Below are positions 46,301 to 59,081 of a DNA stretch of 64,000 nucleotides, piece by piece. The stretch comes from Dryococelus australis. Its lineage: Eukaryota; Arthropoda; Insecta; Phasmatodea; Phasmatidae. The stretch lies in assembly GCA_029891345.1 (NCBI GenBank), contig CM057009.1:228771120-228835119 (forward strand), given 5' to 3'. The notes under the pieces were generated by a model that saw only the letters and a program-made list of their open reading frames with translations, was not told the origin of the DNA and did not search any database. The position numbers were made by a program, and so were the translations under genes. The first letter of the stretch is position 1, and every line of letters begins with the position of its first letter.

Positions 46301-47269
46301 AGAATTAGTAGAGAAACAAGTAGACACCCCGGCACAATTATTATTCGAATTACCTACTCAGACATCTAGTAAACCTCACATCATACACTGATAAATTACT
46401 CAATACCAAGATGAATTATTAGGTTATGACCCAGTTCTCTCCGCCTATCCTCAACACATAGTACCAAACTTTAGCTTGGACTACTGCCTGGGCACGACTT
46501 CCCCGTATCCAGCGTCGGTCATTGTTCAGCCGCCAACACCTGCAAGCCGCCAGTCACCACCAAGTAGAGCTCAGCGCTCAGGGGTATCCGAGGGAAGGCG
46601 TTGCCGTAGTACTGTTTTATCTACACCTGACTTTGTACCCGTACGCCAGCCTACACGGAGGACGAGGGGGGGGGGACAAATAAATTAATATATTTTTTCT
46701 TAACGATGATATACACCTTTTTTTTCCCCCACAAATTACATGTCGCACATTATTATCTGTGTTACTTCATGGTAAGTTAATGTACACAATGATATAAAAC
46801 ATGTTTTCCCTCTTTTAGATTGTAAATAACTGAAACACACCATAGCCATGAGTACATTGAAGACTGAGGTTGATTTTACATAATTTATAAGCACAATGTC
46901 TACAGTTCGTTTCACTAAAAACGAGTTGCAACATGTTTGACATGTTATTTATTGTCAAGAACACTGTGTCGAATATTATAACTATTAACAAAGTTTACAA
47001 GTAATTTCTCATGAAGTAATATATTAACATACAATAATGGTCATAAGAATAAAAAATATTTGAAATATGTAAAGTTATGTTGAACATGCATACCTAAATG
47101 TAAAATGTTCATTGTTTCGTTAGTATGTTTTTGTAATTTTAATTTGAAAAAATATATATATATATCTGTTTGAAGCATTATTATATAGAACAGTGAGATG
47201 TTTACTTAAAACATCAGAGGGCATCAACCGAAATGCATATTACAAGTGTTCAATAAATACACTGAATAT
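43314..47269. other. non-coding and repeat sequence, no gene recognised
   Basis: The sequence is AT-rich to about 44600, then has a GC-rich block (44640-45560), then mixed sequence. Frames at 44625-44870 (+) and 46476-46688 (+) have Pro/Arg-rich translations but no known domain. They may be remnants of transposon proteins. Confidence 0.45.
45042..45131 (+). promoter_or_regulatory. promoter-like block: CRE palindrome and TATA box
   Basis: TGTGACGTCACA (45042-45053) is a perfect CRE-type palindrome, and a TATAAAAG box lies at 45125-45132. The intervening sequence is GC-rich and contains GGGCGGAGC. This layout suits a promoter or the U3 part of an LTR. A second TATAAAAAG lies at about 45163. 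No downstream gene was recognised. Confidence 0.4.
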
Positions 47270-49460
47270 TTACTCCAATACTTTCCCAAATACGGCATTT
47301 CTTTCGTCCTTGCGGGAAATAAATTCTCTTATTATATCATTAAGTTTTAGTACAATAGTTCCCTCTTTGTGGACATGAAGTAGCATCACATGTGTTAGAC
47401 GTTTCTGCTTCATGCGGCGGAGCGCACTAAATGATAGTTCTGATGAAGCAGCTGAGGCTGGTACATTCATTGTCAACACCACCAAAAGCATGACTTGCTT
47501 GAGATGTTTTTTTTGTGGTATCAGAGACTTCACTAAGTTGTTCAACAACTGAAGCACAGGACGAAGGTGGATCACCAGGCATATTCTTCAGCAACTTGAT
47601 CTGAGCTTGGGGATCATTGATTTAAAAATCTTCTGCATAGAACCCAAGTCTTTTTACGAGGTCATCTTCAGAAATCACATTTCCCTTAAATGCAGAGAGT
47701 AAAATATCCTCTAACATTTCAAGTGTGTCGAGTCCTTTTTGATCAAATCTCTCTTTAAGCTTCGTTAACTGTAGATTTAATATTTCAAAATAATCCTTCC
47801 TTAATTTATAATTTGCAGACAATTTTGCTTTAAGTGCAGTGTTGTTATTTTGTTCCAGGCGTCGTGGTGGCTTTCTGTTCTTGGGTTCAGTGGGATGGTC
47901 TAGGGTAAGTCTGTCTGCTGCCACAAACGCTTCATCGAACAACCTGTCGAATTCTTCGTCAGAACAAAGTGTTGCGTTTCGGCCGATTAACAAACAAGCT
48001 GCCTCCCTTGCACCTGTTGCGGTTATTTGAGGATTTTGGCGAGCTCTGGCTAGCTGTTCACAAGGACTAAATATTTCTGTAATGACAATCAAGTAAAACA
48101 TCGAGCCAAATATGTTTATATTTTCTGTATATCCGGTGATGGTGACTTTCTTCTCTGGAGGAATAGCGCCTGGAACATCAAGGATGGCCTGAAGAGTTTT
48201 CTGAACATTTAAGTACTGTTGTATGTATCTTTTCAGATATTTCATCCTTACGCACCACCGAGTTGGACAAAGGGGAATAAGTTGTTGATATGGACCCAAT
48301 ACTACTTCCTCACTATCATTACATGGCTGCAGCACAATGTCAGCTTAGATATTTCTTCTTTTCGAAAAGTCAAGTATTACATTACTGAAGTCTTTAACAA
48401 GACAAAGAATGTCACACATTGCAACCATCTTTCTTGCTGCTTCCTGTAGAGCCGAGTTAGCTGCGTGGTTTGTACAGTGCACATAGAGAGATTTAGCCTA
48501 TTCATCAATAAGAATTTTCTGTACACCTTTTTCTCGTCCGGACATATTCGCAGCACCATAAAAACAGTGCCCTCGTAGATTATGTAGTGTTAGGTTCAAC
48601 CCGCACAATGCATCGTGTATAGCAGAAGCCAAGATATTGCCTCATGAATCCACTGTGTTATACAAACCAACAATAACTTCATTAACTTCTAAAACCCTGG
48701 ATGGACAAATCTCAAGCACAAAGAAAATTGTTCCATACCATGAACATCGGTAGGGCTACGAGCAATCACTCCAAAATATGGGGAAGTTTTTTCTTCTTTC
48801 GCAATTTCGCGAAGCTCATTGTGCACCATGATTTAAATTAGCTCACTCTGAATGTAAGAACTAAGATATTTGTTGCGTCATTTAAGCCAATGATTTACCT
48901 CTAGTAGATCTATACACCTCTCATGCAAAAGTTCCATAAGGTTTCGTTCGCTGTGGCCATAGCTACAAACAGAATTTCCAGTACGCATCAAATACCTAAG
49001 GGAGCTAATATTTGTCAGCAAACAATTGCCTAAAATTTCTCTGTTCTTTTGACACCCCAATTTCCAACTGGTCATTCACGAGCGTGGCATGCGTTCTACT
49101 GATTATAAGGTGCACGTTTTTCTTGTGGAAATAACTTTCCTCATGATCTTTAAATTTTCTGTAGCCTTTTCCAATTTGTAAAACCACACATGATAAAAGT
49201 TTGTTCCACACCAAGGAACCACGATGTATTTTGTTCACTTACCATGTGGGAGGCTGTGATGCAGATGCAGCAGAGGGGCCAGTCTTTTTCAGGATCGTAA
49301 TGAAGCCATTGATGATTGGCTTACCACTCACTTTTACACTTTCTGCCAGCTGTCACCGGAAACGAAAAAGGTCTTTGATGGCTGATTCTTCATTACAATT
49401 GCAGCAACTGGAGAATTCCTCGCTGTTTGGGAAGTCGCCTTGGAGTTTATCGGATTAGAT
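47270..49460 (-). pseudogene. hAT-superfamily transposase, ZMYM1/TTF-type, broken
   Basis: Pieces in order from 49240: a TTF-type zinc-finger tail (GKGYRKFKDHEESYFHKKN), NRNLL-like helices in 49075-48880, an RNase H-fold part with stops, then a 237-codon frame (48335-47622) starting near LCPTRWCVR, the conserved Arg-Trp of ZMYM1-like proteins, with the insertion-domain helices. The C-terminal dimerisation region at 47575-47270 has SSELSFSALRRMK and LMLLHVHKEG-like codons. The long frame is separated from the C-terminal piece by a stop and frameshift near 47610. TIRs and 8-bp duplications were not found. The superfamily catalyses cut-and-paste transposition; this copy is dead. Confidence 0.8.
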
Positions 49461-50220
49461 AAATCCTTCATTAAATTGTTCTACTTTAGCTGCAATGTAC
49501 CTGCAACAAACCAAAAGAAGTTCATTATGAATAAGCTGCTCAGACACAACTGACAAATACGCACGAAATTCTGTACAATCAAGGCTTTTCAAGTTTTATT
49601 ATACAATAGTTAGTGTATAATTTATAAAGTCAATAATCTGTGAAGTAAAATGGTGAAGCGGTAACTTCCTCGTTAATATGTTCTGTGTACTTTCGTTTGA
49701 AATCAGTAATAATAAGTTTTAAGCATAGCAATATTGAAATCGTATGACAAAATGTAGAATTAATGTCATTTTTAATTATGTCACTTTCAGTATTTAAAAA
49801 TGTAAAGTACTAAAGTAGAGCAAACTCCTGTTTATTTCTGATTCATTTAACCGGTTTTCGGCTTATCAGTGCGGCTTTTCTCAATGTTTTCTTGAACTTG
49901 CAACATTGAGGCGGTTTTGTTATGCATGTGATTAACGAGCTCGTACCAAGTAGGGTTATCGATGTGTGATGTGAGCTGTTGTTTATCTGTTTAAACTGTC
50001 TGCATGTCCGAGAGCCTTCCACTGGTTAAAGGTGCTTATCTGATCACATGCATCTCAGTTCCTATCCCAACGACACTTATTCCTCTCTCAGGCATCCTGG
50101 CTGCTGCTGTTCACTGTGCACAATATTCAAATCCTACAGTTTCATTAAAAATAAAATTTACTGTTTGTATTGCGTTCGTATTGTAGTTTTCGCAGGATGT
50201 CAAAGTGCTGCATTTGTGAC
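49461..50220. other. spacer, nothing recognised
   Basis: Non-coding sequence between the hAT remnant and the second Maverick fragment. The region must contain one hAT end, but I could not define it. Confidence 0.45.
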
Positions 50221-50269
50221 AACCTAATAAGTAGCAAGTATATGTATAATTTGGGAGCTAAACCGCCCT

Positions 50270-50590
50270 AATTTTTTACTCCAAAATCAATGTTTTTACC
50301 TTCAAAATCAAGGTTTTTTGCTCCAAAATTAAGGTTTTTGACTGTAAATTTAAATTCCTAACAGTTTAAAAAACTGAAGAAAAAGCAATGTTTTTTGCTC
50401 CAAATTCAAGGTTTTTTTACTTCTAAATCATTGGTTTATACTCCAAAATCAAGGTTTTTGAGACTAAATTTAAACTCTAAAAGTTTTTAAAAAAGGAGGT
50501 CTCAAAACTAAAATTTTTGCTCCAAAATCAAAGTTTTTCACTTCAAAGTCAAGATTTTTCGCTCCAAAATCGAGTTCTTCTAAGTCATTA
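50270..50590. repeat. degenerate tandem repeat, about 20-bp unit
   Basis: The word CTCCAAAATCAAGGTTTTT recurs about ten times with changes. The neighbouring 50600-50850 carries repeated AAATTTAAGCTAAA. A similar, more decayed AAGCTAAATCAA series lies at 32190-32310, in the same position relative to the homologous gene copy A. Confidence 0.7.
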
Positions 50591-50896
50591 TCAAGTTTGC
50601 AATTTCTTAAAAAACAAGCAAATTTAAGCTAAAAACAAGCAAAATTAATAATAAAAAAAATCAAAATCATAAATTTCCCCAAAAAAACGGTATACAGGAT
50701 TTGTGTCAATTTAAAAACAGCAAATTTAAGCTAAACTTAAGTAAGTTTAAGCTAAAATAAAATGAAATTATATATTTAAATATTCAAATTAAAAGCCACA
50801 AATTTAAGCTAAAATCACGTAAATTAAGCCAAAATTAAACGAAATATTATAAAAGATAATTCATATATAATATTTGCATTTTAACAGAATTATAAA

Positions 50897-51171
50897 TCAT
50901 GCAAATTTTTTTCCATTTTTCATTTCTTTTAAACCATTATATGTTACAAAAACTTGTTTCTCATTTATTAATTTTAAAGCATTTTTGTCAAACATTGTTA
51001 CATAGCTACATAGTAAGGTAATTTTATATTTACCACCTAGAATACAACTAATTTTTTTCCCATATTTAGATTCGTATAATTGAAATTCGGTAGCAACATA
51101 GTATTTATTCTTTTCTAAGTCTTGTAGTTTAGTCAATTCAAACAAATTGTTCAAGTAGTTGAGCAGCGATT
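50897..51171 (-). pseudogene. conserved Maverick protein of unknown function, copy B
   Basis: An open frame of 85 codons from 51154 (MNNLFELTKLQDLEKNKYY). The likely original start is 18 bases upstream, at 51172, where ATG is followed at once by TAA where copy A has GAA. It shares TKLQD, EFQLYESKYGKK and NGLKEMKNGK with copy A at 32365-32660. It has fewer stops than copy A. No domain was recognised. A divergent gene starts at 51490 and also begins MESLLNN, so the two N termini are related. Confidence 0.5.
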
Positions 51172-51489
51172 ACATTTTTGTGTTTATTTAAAAGGAATAG
51201 TAATTTTAAAAATGAAAAAATTTATTTCAATTTTATTTTATATTTTATTATTATTTTTAATTTTTTTTTATAAAATATAATTTTTTTACTATTTTAATTT
51301 TTATTTCTCTTTTTATTTTATTTTTAATTTCAATTTTTAAAAATTTTTATATTTTTAATTTCGTTACTCAAATTTAATAATTATTTCAATTTTAATTATT
51401 TTAATTTTCAATTCACATTTAATGTTTATTAAAATTTTCATTTAAATATTTTATTTATATAAATGTTTTCCTTTTAAATAAACTCAAAA

Positions 51490-51975
51490 ATGGAATCGTT
51501 GCTCAACAATGAAATGGAAAACAATATCATTTATAAGCAATGCAACAAATGTGGCGAACTATTAAACAGAGAAAAATTTTACTAACATAAAACTAATAAG
51601 GATACCTTTATAATACCTGTAATAATGTGTCATTGTAAATGCCATAAAAAATTGTATGCTAAAACCGGAGAAAGTATTGTGTGAATGTGGAAAATATGTT
51701 TATAATACTAAACTCGAAAGTATAATAACAGTAAATCACACACTGTATTATTAGGTATTCAAAACTAAATCCAACACAATAATTACCCAACAAAAACATG
51801 TAGGTTATGTAATGAGAATAAATATATAAAATTTTTTGCTCTTCATACGAGAAATAAGGACAAACTTAGAACAATATGTAACAGTTGTATTAGTGAATAT
51901 AACAAGAATTATCGTCTTAACAAGAAATTTACTGAACTTAAAGGTGCCCATTCAGAAGAAACACCTTTAAACACA
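51490..51975 (+). pseudogene. zinc-ribbon protein with two CxxC modules
   Basis: From the ATG at 51490: MESLLNNEMENNIIYKQCNK, then CGELLNREKFY and a stop. Later, CRLCNENKYIKFFALHTRNK followed by CNSCISEYNKNYRLNKKF forms a second module with paired CxxC motifs, a Lys-rich centre and a Tyr-rich tail. The first module resembles the gene at 31343-31800. Similar Cys4 modules occur in small proteins of large DNA viruses and phages. The exact function is unknown; binding of zinc is an inference from the cysteines. At least three stops are present. Confidence 0.45.
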
Positions 51976-52499
51976 CAACCAAATGTAATTTACACAGTAA
52001 AAACATTTTATAGATTTCATTTTCCAATATTTTTACTATTTTTATAGCTCTTCAATGTATATACAATTTAACAGCTTCTTAAATTTTTTTCTTTATAATT
52101 AAAATAAAAATTGTCAGCGAACAACCTTGCAGTTGAGTTAGGCGATAAGAGAGTGAGAGAATGTAGAATTATATGTGGAGATTTAAAAATTAAATAGTGT
52201 TATAATATTAGAAAGATAATTTAATTACAGTTATTATACCAAGAATTATAAATCAACAAAGAAGAAGAAACTTCACAAATTTACCGTTTTCATATTCCAA
52301 TATCAATTAATTATATCCCCAAGATAAAAAGATAAAAAGAAATTAAAGAAAAGATTTCCATTCTCTAATAATCAATTTGTACAACCTAGGAATAAAAGTA
52401 AGCAGGTAACAGAATGGATAACGAAGAATAATTTTACAAATTGGTGTTAGTTTATCAGGTATCATGTGTAGATAATCACACTATAGCTCATTTGAAGGA

Positions 52500-52590
52500 C
52501 GTCTGGGGAGGGGGTTGGGGTATAGCTAGTGTGGTTGGAGCAGATGGAGCATGCAGAGCCGAGTACGGAGCAGATTGCGGTGCTAATTGT
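52500..52590 (-). pseudogene. fragment of proline-rich QLAP protein
   Basis: The minus strand reads TQLAPQSAPYSALHAPSAP and then IPQPPPQT in one open frame. It matches the composition and order of the Pro-rich part of the ORF at 33079 and supports Maverick origin for this region. Confidence 0.4.
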
Positions 52591-52786
52591 GTTGCTTACT
52601 GAGCTGAAACCCTTCCCAGATTAATCTTATGATACCACGATTGATCGTCAGTTAGTATCTTCCACTCTAAATATTAGCAGCTCCAGTTTAGTGTCCTCCT
52701 GTCCGAGGCTCCTTCGCACGTTAATTATACGTTACTACGCCATCTGGGGGCCTTTTTGCATCTCTTGGACTGGTACGCTCACTCTA

Positions 52787-55700
52787 CTAGTGTCTTAAAG
52801 ATTTAAGTGTTCATTCAAAAGCATGGGTAGGAATACAAGTAAAAGTCAATATTTAAGACCATTAAAAAAAAAAAACTGGACCACAAAACAACATCCTGCA
52901 TATGTTTTAAATATTCATTAACAGTGCATCGTAGTAAATGTTTTTCATTACATGTAATAAAGTGTTTCAATTTTTCACTAAGGCAAACTTATATTGAAAT
53001 TAAGTGCAATATAACGATGCGCTTTCAAACTACCTACAATTCACAAATATTTTGCTCGTTCTAAAATAGTGTTTTCATGTAAAATTAGTAATACATTTTT
53101 AAGCCACGTTATATCTTGAAGTCAGCTGTTTAAGATATCTGTTATGGCTCATTTGTGTATTATGGTCCTATAATATTATGCATATTTATTTCTTCTGTTG
53201 CGAATAATCGTTCTTAAATTCAATAACAAACATTTGTTTTTCTGTTACAGCCCTCTAATATTGTTACTCTGATCACACTTCCCTTCAATATTTAAACAAA
53301 TCATACGAAATATAACACCATAAAATGATATGTACGCATATTATACAAAATAAATCGGAATACGAGATTCACACCAAACTAAATGCCATGGCAACCGATA
53401 GTTTTTCGATGATGCCCTGTGACTAGTTAAAAATGTAAAACATTGTCTAAATATGATGAAAAGGTGCTTCTCAATAATAAATGTTATTCAGCCATAATCA
53501 CATGTTTAGAACTGGAGTAGTTACGCCTTGACTAATGAGACTTTATAACTGGTTAAACAATTTATTTTTTGAATATGGCCCCAGGTGACAACCTGATGCC
53601 AGCCAATCATGAACCAAAATGTCGTTACTGTATGGTTGTCAGATTTATCTTTACCAGCACTTAGGTAACTAACAAATTCTTCACTGGGAAGTGAGAGTTC
53701 AGAAACAGTAGGAGACTAACCAATGGTTGAAACGTGTGTTTACATTTATCATGTTGTCAGATAACTGATACTTTAGACAGACATTGTGAAACTGACCCTC
53801 AGACAGATAGTTTTATTTTTATTTAACTGGTAATAAAGTAATTTACCTGGTGGGGCAAAATTCTACTGACAAAATTCATGACGTGATTCATAATGCAAAG
53901 TTAAGTGGCAAATATACCGGAAAATTTTTACCTACACTAAATAGTAAGGGCGAAATAAGTCCCAGAAAATGGAGATTTTGGAATGTATTTTGGCGAAATA
54001 TCGGAAACCAAGTGAGATGAAAGTACAATTCGCGGAACATTGTATTATGCTATCGGGATCGTCAACCTAAGAGCAATTCACTATAACGACACTCCCCGTT
54101 ACGAAAATAACAGGGTTGGCCACCCTCTTATTGCCTGTAACATGGAGGAAGTTTTCGATTACACACATGAAACTGGCCAATTGTGTTAAACTCAGAGGTT
54201 TTCTTTATTCCTTTAACAGAACTTAGTCCTGTTTCTACACACAGAATTATCATAATGGCCAACTGTGCACAAGCTATTAACATAATTTGGTATTTCTTGA
54301 AATTCTTTAGAGGTAACGGCAGAATAATGACAAAATTAATCTGCATTAAAACCAGTACGGAACCGTCCAACAAAATGGGAACTTAAATTATCACCCAATA
54401 CCATATTTACACATGCCTTAACATTTCCATTCTATGAAGTTCCATTCTTTTGTAGATATCTTAATTTATCAAGGACATGCAGCACAGCATTAAAACCAAT
54501 TTTATTAAAATATGCACGCTTGCAAAGAAGCAACAAATTTATGTTTTCTAGCTCTCTTTTCAATTCAGGTTACAAATTTCCTAAATTGAAATACACTGCA
54601 AACAACTTATCGGCAAGTGTATGCACGATTCACTGGGCAAAATCAGCCTCATCGTTGCTGTATTGACAAAACGATATTGTCAATATACCAATAGCATATT
54701 TGTTCCATATTTCATATTCTTCGCACACAGAACTGTTATATATTGTGGAATTTACAAAATAGCACAAAACTTCACATTGTTTACATAATCACAGGTCACC
54801 GCCATATTGCATTGAAACTGCTGCACTGGCTACAGACACAGTGCAGCAAAAGCTGCACTCAGTGTGCACTTTTTCATTTCAGCTCACAATTCGAACATGA
54901 AAAATCAATTGTACTCACTGCGGTTTCCAGTAATTGGAACAGGCAGCACTTGGCCGTTGCACAGTTACTGCAGCCCAGTGCAATAATTTGAATACACCAT
55001 AATAAATCAGGATGAGGTTTTGAATTTTTAAAGTTATTGTCCATGAACTGAAAGAGAAAGTGTTTTAAGGTTTTGCATTTCAAATTACAAACAGAAAGTT
55101 GGTGTGTTTTGTAAATAATGTATTATAAAACAGTTATAGAATATTTAAAAATCCCCTAGATTAAAACAGCAACAAAAAAATTGTAGTGTTAAAATATTAT
55201 TATATATTTTTTTGTATTAAAAATCCAATGATTTCTGTCTGTAAGGTTAATTTTTCTGAAAAAGTTGATGTTATTTAATGTTCATGACTCGCAGTGGAAC
55301 AAATAGTAACACATTTATAGAATTGTATATTTTCGTGAAGTCGTTAAACTTCCCAAATTGCAGTTTGAATAATTTTGTACAAGCTATATAATATTTTTCT
55401 TTGTCCATCATAACAAAATACAATTCAAATTAATACTGTCTTGTGACAAGTGGTACAGAAAACTGTCGTCTCATCAAAGAAAAACTGGAGTCCCATATCC
55501 TGCAGCAAAATAAATAGAGCCGTATGCTGGAACTGCCACCAGCAAAGGTTTCCAGGCCAGGCGACAATGCTGGAGGGAATGCGGCCTCTGCAAACAGCCC
55601 GCCAAGTTATAGCAACAGCCGGGGGGAATGGTATTGAAACAAGGTCGGGTTCCTGCATATATAAGGTGCGAGTGATGGCATTTCGTGGCCATCTTGTCTC

Positions 55701-56850
55701 CACTCCACCAGAGGCCCTGCCCGAGATGCTGCTGCCAGGAGGACCACCAATTCTTGTGGCCCTGAGTCGATGCCTGATGACGCCACCATCGAGATAGCCT
55801 CCACGCTGCTGTCGACGATTTTTAAGGGTAAATATAATTCCAGTTTAGGCGCCATAGGTTGCGTGAGACAACAGGATAAGCGAAGGCTGACATTGAGAGC
55901 TCCCTAAGAGTTAGAATAATATAATCTTTCCATCCAGTTTCTATATGTTGCTATTCTGAGTCGCTACATATTATTTGGAATATTGCCTTATTGATGATGG
56001 CCTTTAAGCATCCGAGATTTTAACTGATTAGATTGAAAAAAGTAGTGTTTTGTATGAAAGTGGTGTACCATTCTTTGTCTATGCATAACACTTATTTGAG
56101 TGTGTGGCCTCTTCACTTTGAGGAGCCACAGCAATTTGCGGAGGTGCCTACAATCTCCCACCTCCCTATAGTGTTAGCATTCCCTCTTAACTTACAAGGT
56201 AACACAATTCATAAAGGCACAGTGCAATATCCCATAGTAAACACTAATGACAATCAAAAGTTCATTCAAACCTCTAGTGTATTACAAGTCAGCAAATAGT
56301 GGTCGTACAAGCGCTCGCGAGCAAAGTTGCCGCTGCAGAAAAAACCCGACTGGACAACAATCCAGTGTCAAGCAGAATAAAACGTGTGTGTGTGCGCGCA
56401 CTTCTGCTTCTGTAAGTCAATGCATGCAATATCATGGCACCGCTCTTTTGCCCGTATTGTCGTTTGTAAAACACAGAATTCCACCTTAATGTGTGCGCTT
56501 AGTGTAAATCAGTACTAGGAATGCTTTTCCAGTATGTGCATGATACAGCTAATAATATTACACTTACATGCGGACTTGAGCAAACACGGAAAATCTGTGT
56601 CCGAATCTATAAAGAAACTAGCTAAAAGAGTAACACTTAATAGAATGAATTATCAGCATGCATTACAAAACAAAGACTAAGAACACCCTGAGTTTCCCAG
56701 TGATAGTACAGAATTATAGACTTAGAACACACTTCACCCACATAACAGAAATCAGTACTCGAAAATTCATTGGCTGACATGCATGTACACAATACATACG
56801 AGGCTAGCACAAGCGTGTATCTGAGACCTCGCACAATTAATAAAATCTCC
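52787..56850. other. mostly non-coding; possible LTR of the Gypsy element near 55.6 kb
   Basis: No host gene was recognised. 53240-54130 and 54440-55400 are AT-rich without domains. 55450-55860 is GC-rich and has a TATATAAGG box near 55658, so it may be the promoter part of the 5' LTR of the Gypsy downstream, but no matching 3' copy was found. The frame 56033-56299 (+) gives an 88-residue product with no known domain. Confidence 0.4.
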
Positions 56851-57019
56851 AGGTAATGGAACTGTTTTTGATTTCTATACCCAACACAGATCACCAATAC
56901 GTTAACACAACTAACATCACACAACACCAGCATGTTTATACCACAAACAACACAGTTCACCCACAACAATTACCTAATGTTACAAATCCACCACAGTTCA
57001 TTCTCAACACCCAGAACCC

Positions 57020-57592
57020 ATTCCCACATTCGCAGGTGACATTCATGAAGATGTGGAGGAATTTATAGATACATACAACACAGCCAGCGACATTAACAGA
57101 TGGACCAAAGTAGATAAACGTAGACACTTTAAATTCTATTTACAAAGTACAGCCAAAAGAGTTTATGAGAATGTCTACTACACGAATTGGTAAGGTATTA
57201 GATGGCAAAACATTGAAACGAAACTGCGAACAACATTTACACCAAATAACTACACAGACAAATGCAGAAAACTGCTCCATGCCAAAACTCAACACGAATA
57301 GGAAAGTTGCCAGGCTAATGTAGAAACACTCATTTACTACAAAAATAAAAATGATCCACACATTCTAGAAGCCGAGCTTGTGAAAATTATCTTGAAATCT
57401 TTATTGCCAACAGTTGCTGATAATTTGATACCACTGCAGAATGGCACACTCGAGCAACTAACACACAATGTAAAAACAATTGAAACCACAATGTTGAGAT
57501 GCAAGCAAGCACAGGAAACCAATACCAAAGATTTAGAACATGCCAAACTCCAACAGGAAGTTACAATGCTGAGATCAGAACTACAAATCTAA
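57020..57592 (+). pseudogene. Gypsy gag (capsid region)
   Basis: Codons from 57023 read PTFAGDIHEDVEEFIDTYN, then SDINRWTKVDKRRHFKFYL and TAKRVYENVYYTNW. This is the retrotransposon gag pattern of EFI, W and YL spaced along the N-terminal capsid domain. Stops TAA at 57191 and TAG at 57299 interrupt one continuous frame, which then stays open to 57592 through NLIPLQNGTLEQLTHNV and a helical C-terminal tail. The N-terminal part may lie in the frame from 56856, rich in Thr, Asn and His. No clean CCHC knuckle was seen downstream; CHECPQV near 57838 is only half of one. Confidence 0.75.
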
Positions 57593-58599
57593 TACGTCCA
57601 GACAAGAACACCTGCACGTCACTGCAAAATGATGGTGAAACATATAACATCACATTCTAACATACATACATACACCTCACCCACAGAATCACTCCAATTT
57701 CCATCAGAACTAAACATCATATGAATTTTCAGAGGACACAATATATGTATCACCATAGAAACCCGCCCTATCAAAACAGTTGCCAATATGCCAAACACAG
57801 TCAGGCAGGTCCAGTAACGGAAAAACACAGATGTCATGAATGCCCGCAGGTAGAAGCAAGGCGACACAATTACAAACAAAGACATATCCCTCCGAGGAAA
57901 AAGTGCATAGGGTAATTAATGCATGCAAATCACATTTTAGCAAGCGGGTTCCAAACAGGTTATACTGCCCATATAACCAAGTTCATTGCGCAAACCGTTC
58001 ATTTTCACCAGGCAAGGCGACCCAATTACAAAATACAACAACAATTCACGCAGGTAAAAGCACAGAAATAAACACCTCCCATATTCAGTTTTGCAAAACG
58101 AAAAGCAGGGATAGTGAAACACGAGAATACAGGTAGCAATATCCGCAAGTCACCCCAGGTCAGTAAATAAAACAGTGTGGCCATGAAACATAAGATTAAC
58201 CAGCACATGGAAGCGATGGTTTCTGCCCAGCGTGGTGGCCCAATGGAATGCACAAGTCAGCAAAACTGTGATGTGAGTAAGGTGCACACAACCTTCATTG
58301 GCCCCCGGATGCAGACAGCCATGACAAGTGCCCTGTTCTTGTATACAAGTCACCAGGAGGATGCTTGCCCGCTCTTCCAAAACCAACAACACAAATTCAA
58401 TACCGACATTGCCAAAAGTTTCTGGAAATTTTAACAAAGGTTCGCCATTGACCAAACCAAGCTCTGGTTACCACATGTGGGAAATGATACTGTACTTACA
58501 ACAACAAAAAAACAAACATAAACACAGAACAATGTCGCAATGATGAAAAGCGCAAGTGAAACCTGAGCCACAAGACCCACTTACACCCAAGTCACAGAC

Positions 58600-59033
58600 A
58601 CGGGATACTGGTACACAAGAATGAATGCCATGCCAAAATCATCCGAACATCAACACCACGCATCCTTGTACACATGCTAATCGACACTGGATGCTCTTGC
58701 TCATGAATGGTGTCTACTCTAATTACAAAACAAAAGTGCAAACCGATGACCAAGGTATTTTCACTTTTGGGGGCAATACAAGACATTGATGGACCACAGT
58801 ACAAAACTAATGGAAACATTAATATTTTGGGACACAATTTTCAAGAAGAATTCTTACTGATAGATCACCTGAAGATAGATATTATTCTAGGAATTGACTT
58901 TACGAAAAAGTATGATGTGGTGCCAGTACTTAACAAAAATATGATGTTTATTTATGCTTCAAATAACAACAAAAATTTGGAAGTTCATATAAATACAAAC
59001 CCAATTGAATACTATATGAGCAATTCAATATAA
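58600..59033 (+). pseudogene. Gypsy protease
   Basis: The aspartic protease motif LIDTGCS has its Asp at 58683-58685. A TGA at 58704-58706 follows at once, and the frame then opens at 58707 for 108 codons. It includes the second conserved piece IDIILGIDFTKKYDV, the ILG motif of retropepsins. In elements of this type the protease releases gag and pol products. It continues into the RT region after a TAA at 59031. Confidence 0.7.
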
Positions 59034-59081
59034 TACCTTATCAACAATATTGAAAGCACCGAAACACATACACTCAGTGTA

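Larger units (their letters stand above)
50221..52786. mobile_element. terminal fragment of a second, related Maverick
   Basis: Three segments are homologous to parts of the 31-kb element: the frame at 50897-51171 (-) with 32365-32660, the zinc-ribbon frame at 51490 (+) with 31790 (-), and a QLAP-type coding stretch at 52500-52590 (-) with 33300-33420. The right side ends in a TIR-like sequence: reverse-complemented from 52786 it reads AGTAGAGTGAGCG, followed by AAGAGATGCAAAAAGG, similar in layout to the first element's AGTAGTAGGTGCG...AGAGATACAAAGG. The left boundary is not visible. Order and strand of the genes differ from the first element. Confidence 0.5.

Noticed and set aside
47839-48030. 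63-codon frame on + with Arg/Ser/Ala-rich product
   Set aside because: Antisense shadow of the hAT transposase frame at 48335-47622.
55425-55855. Overlapping 70-115-codon frames on both strands
   Set aside because: Six-frame openness in GC-rich, possibly LTR sequence; no domain in any frame.
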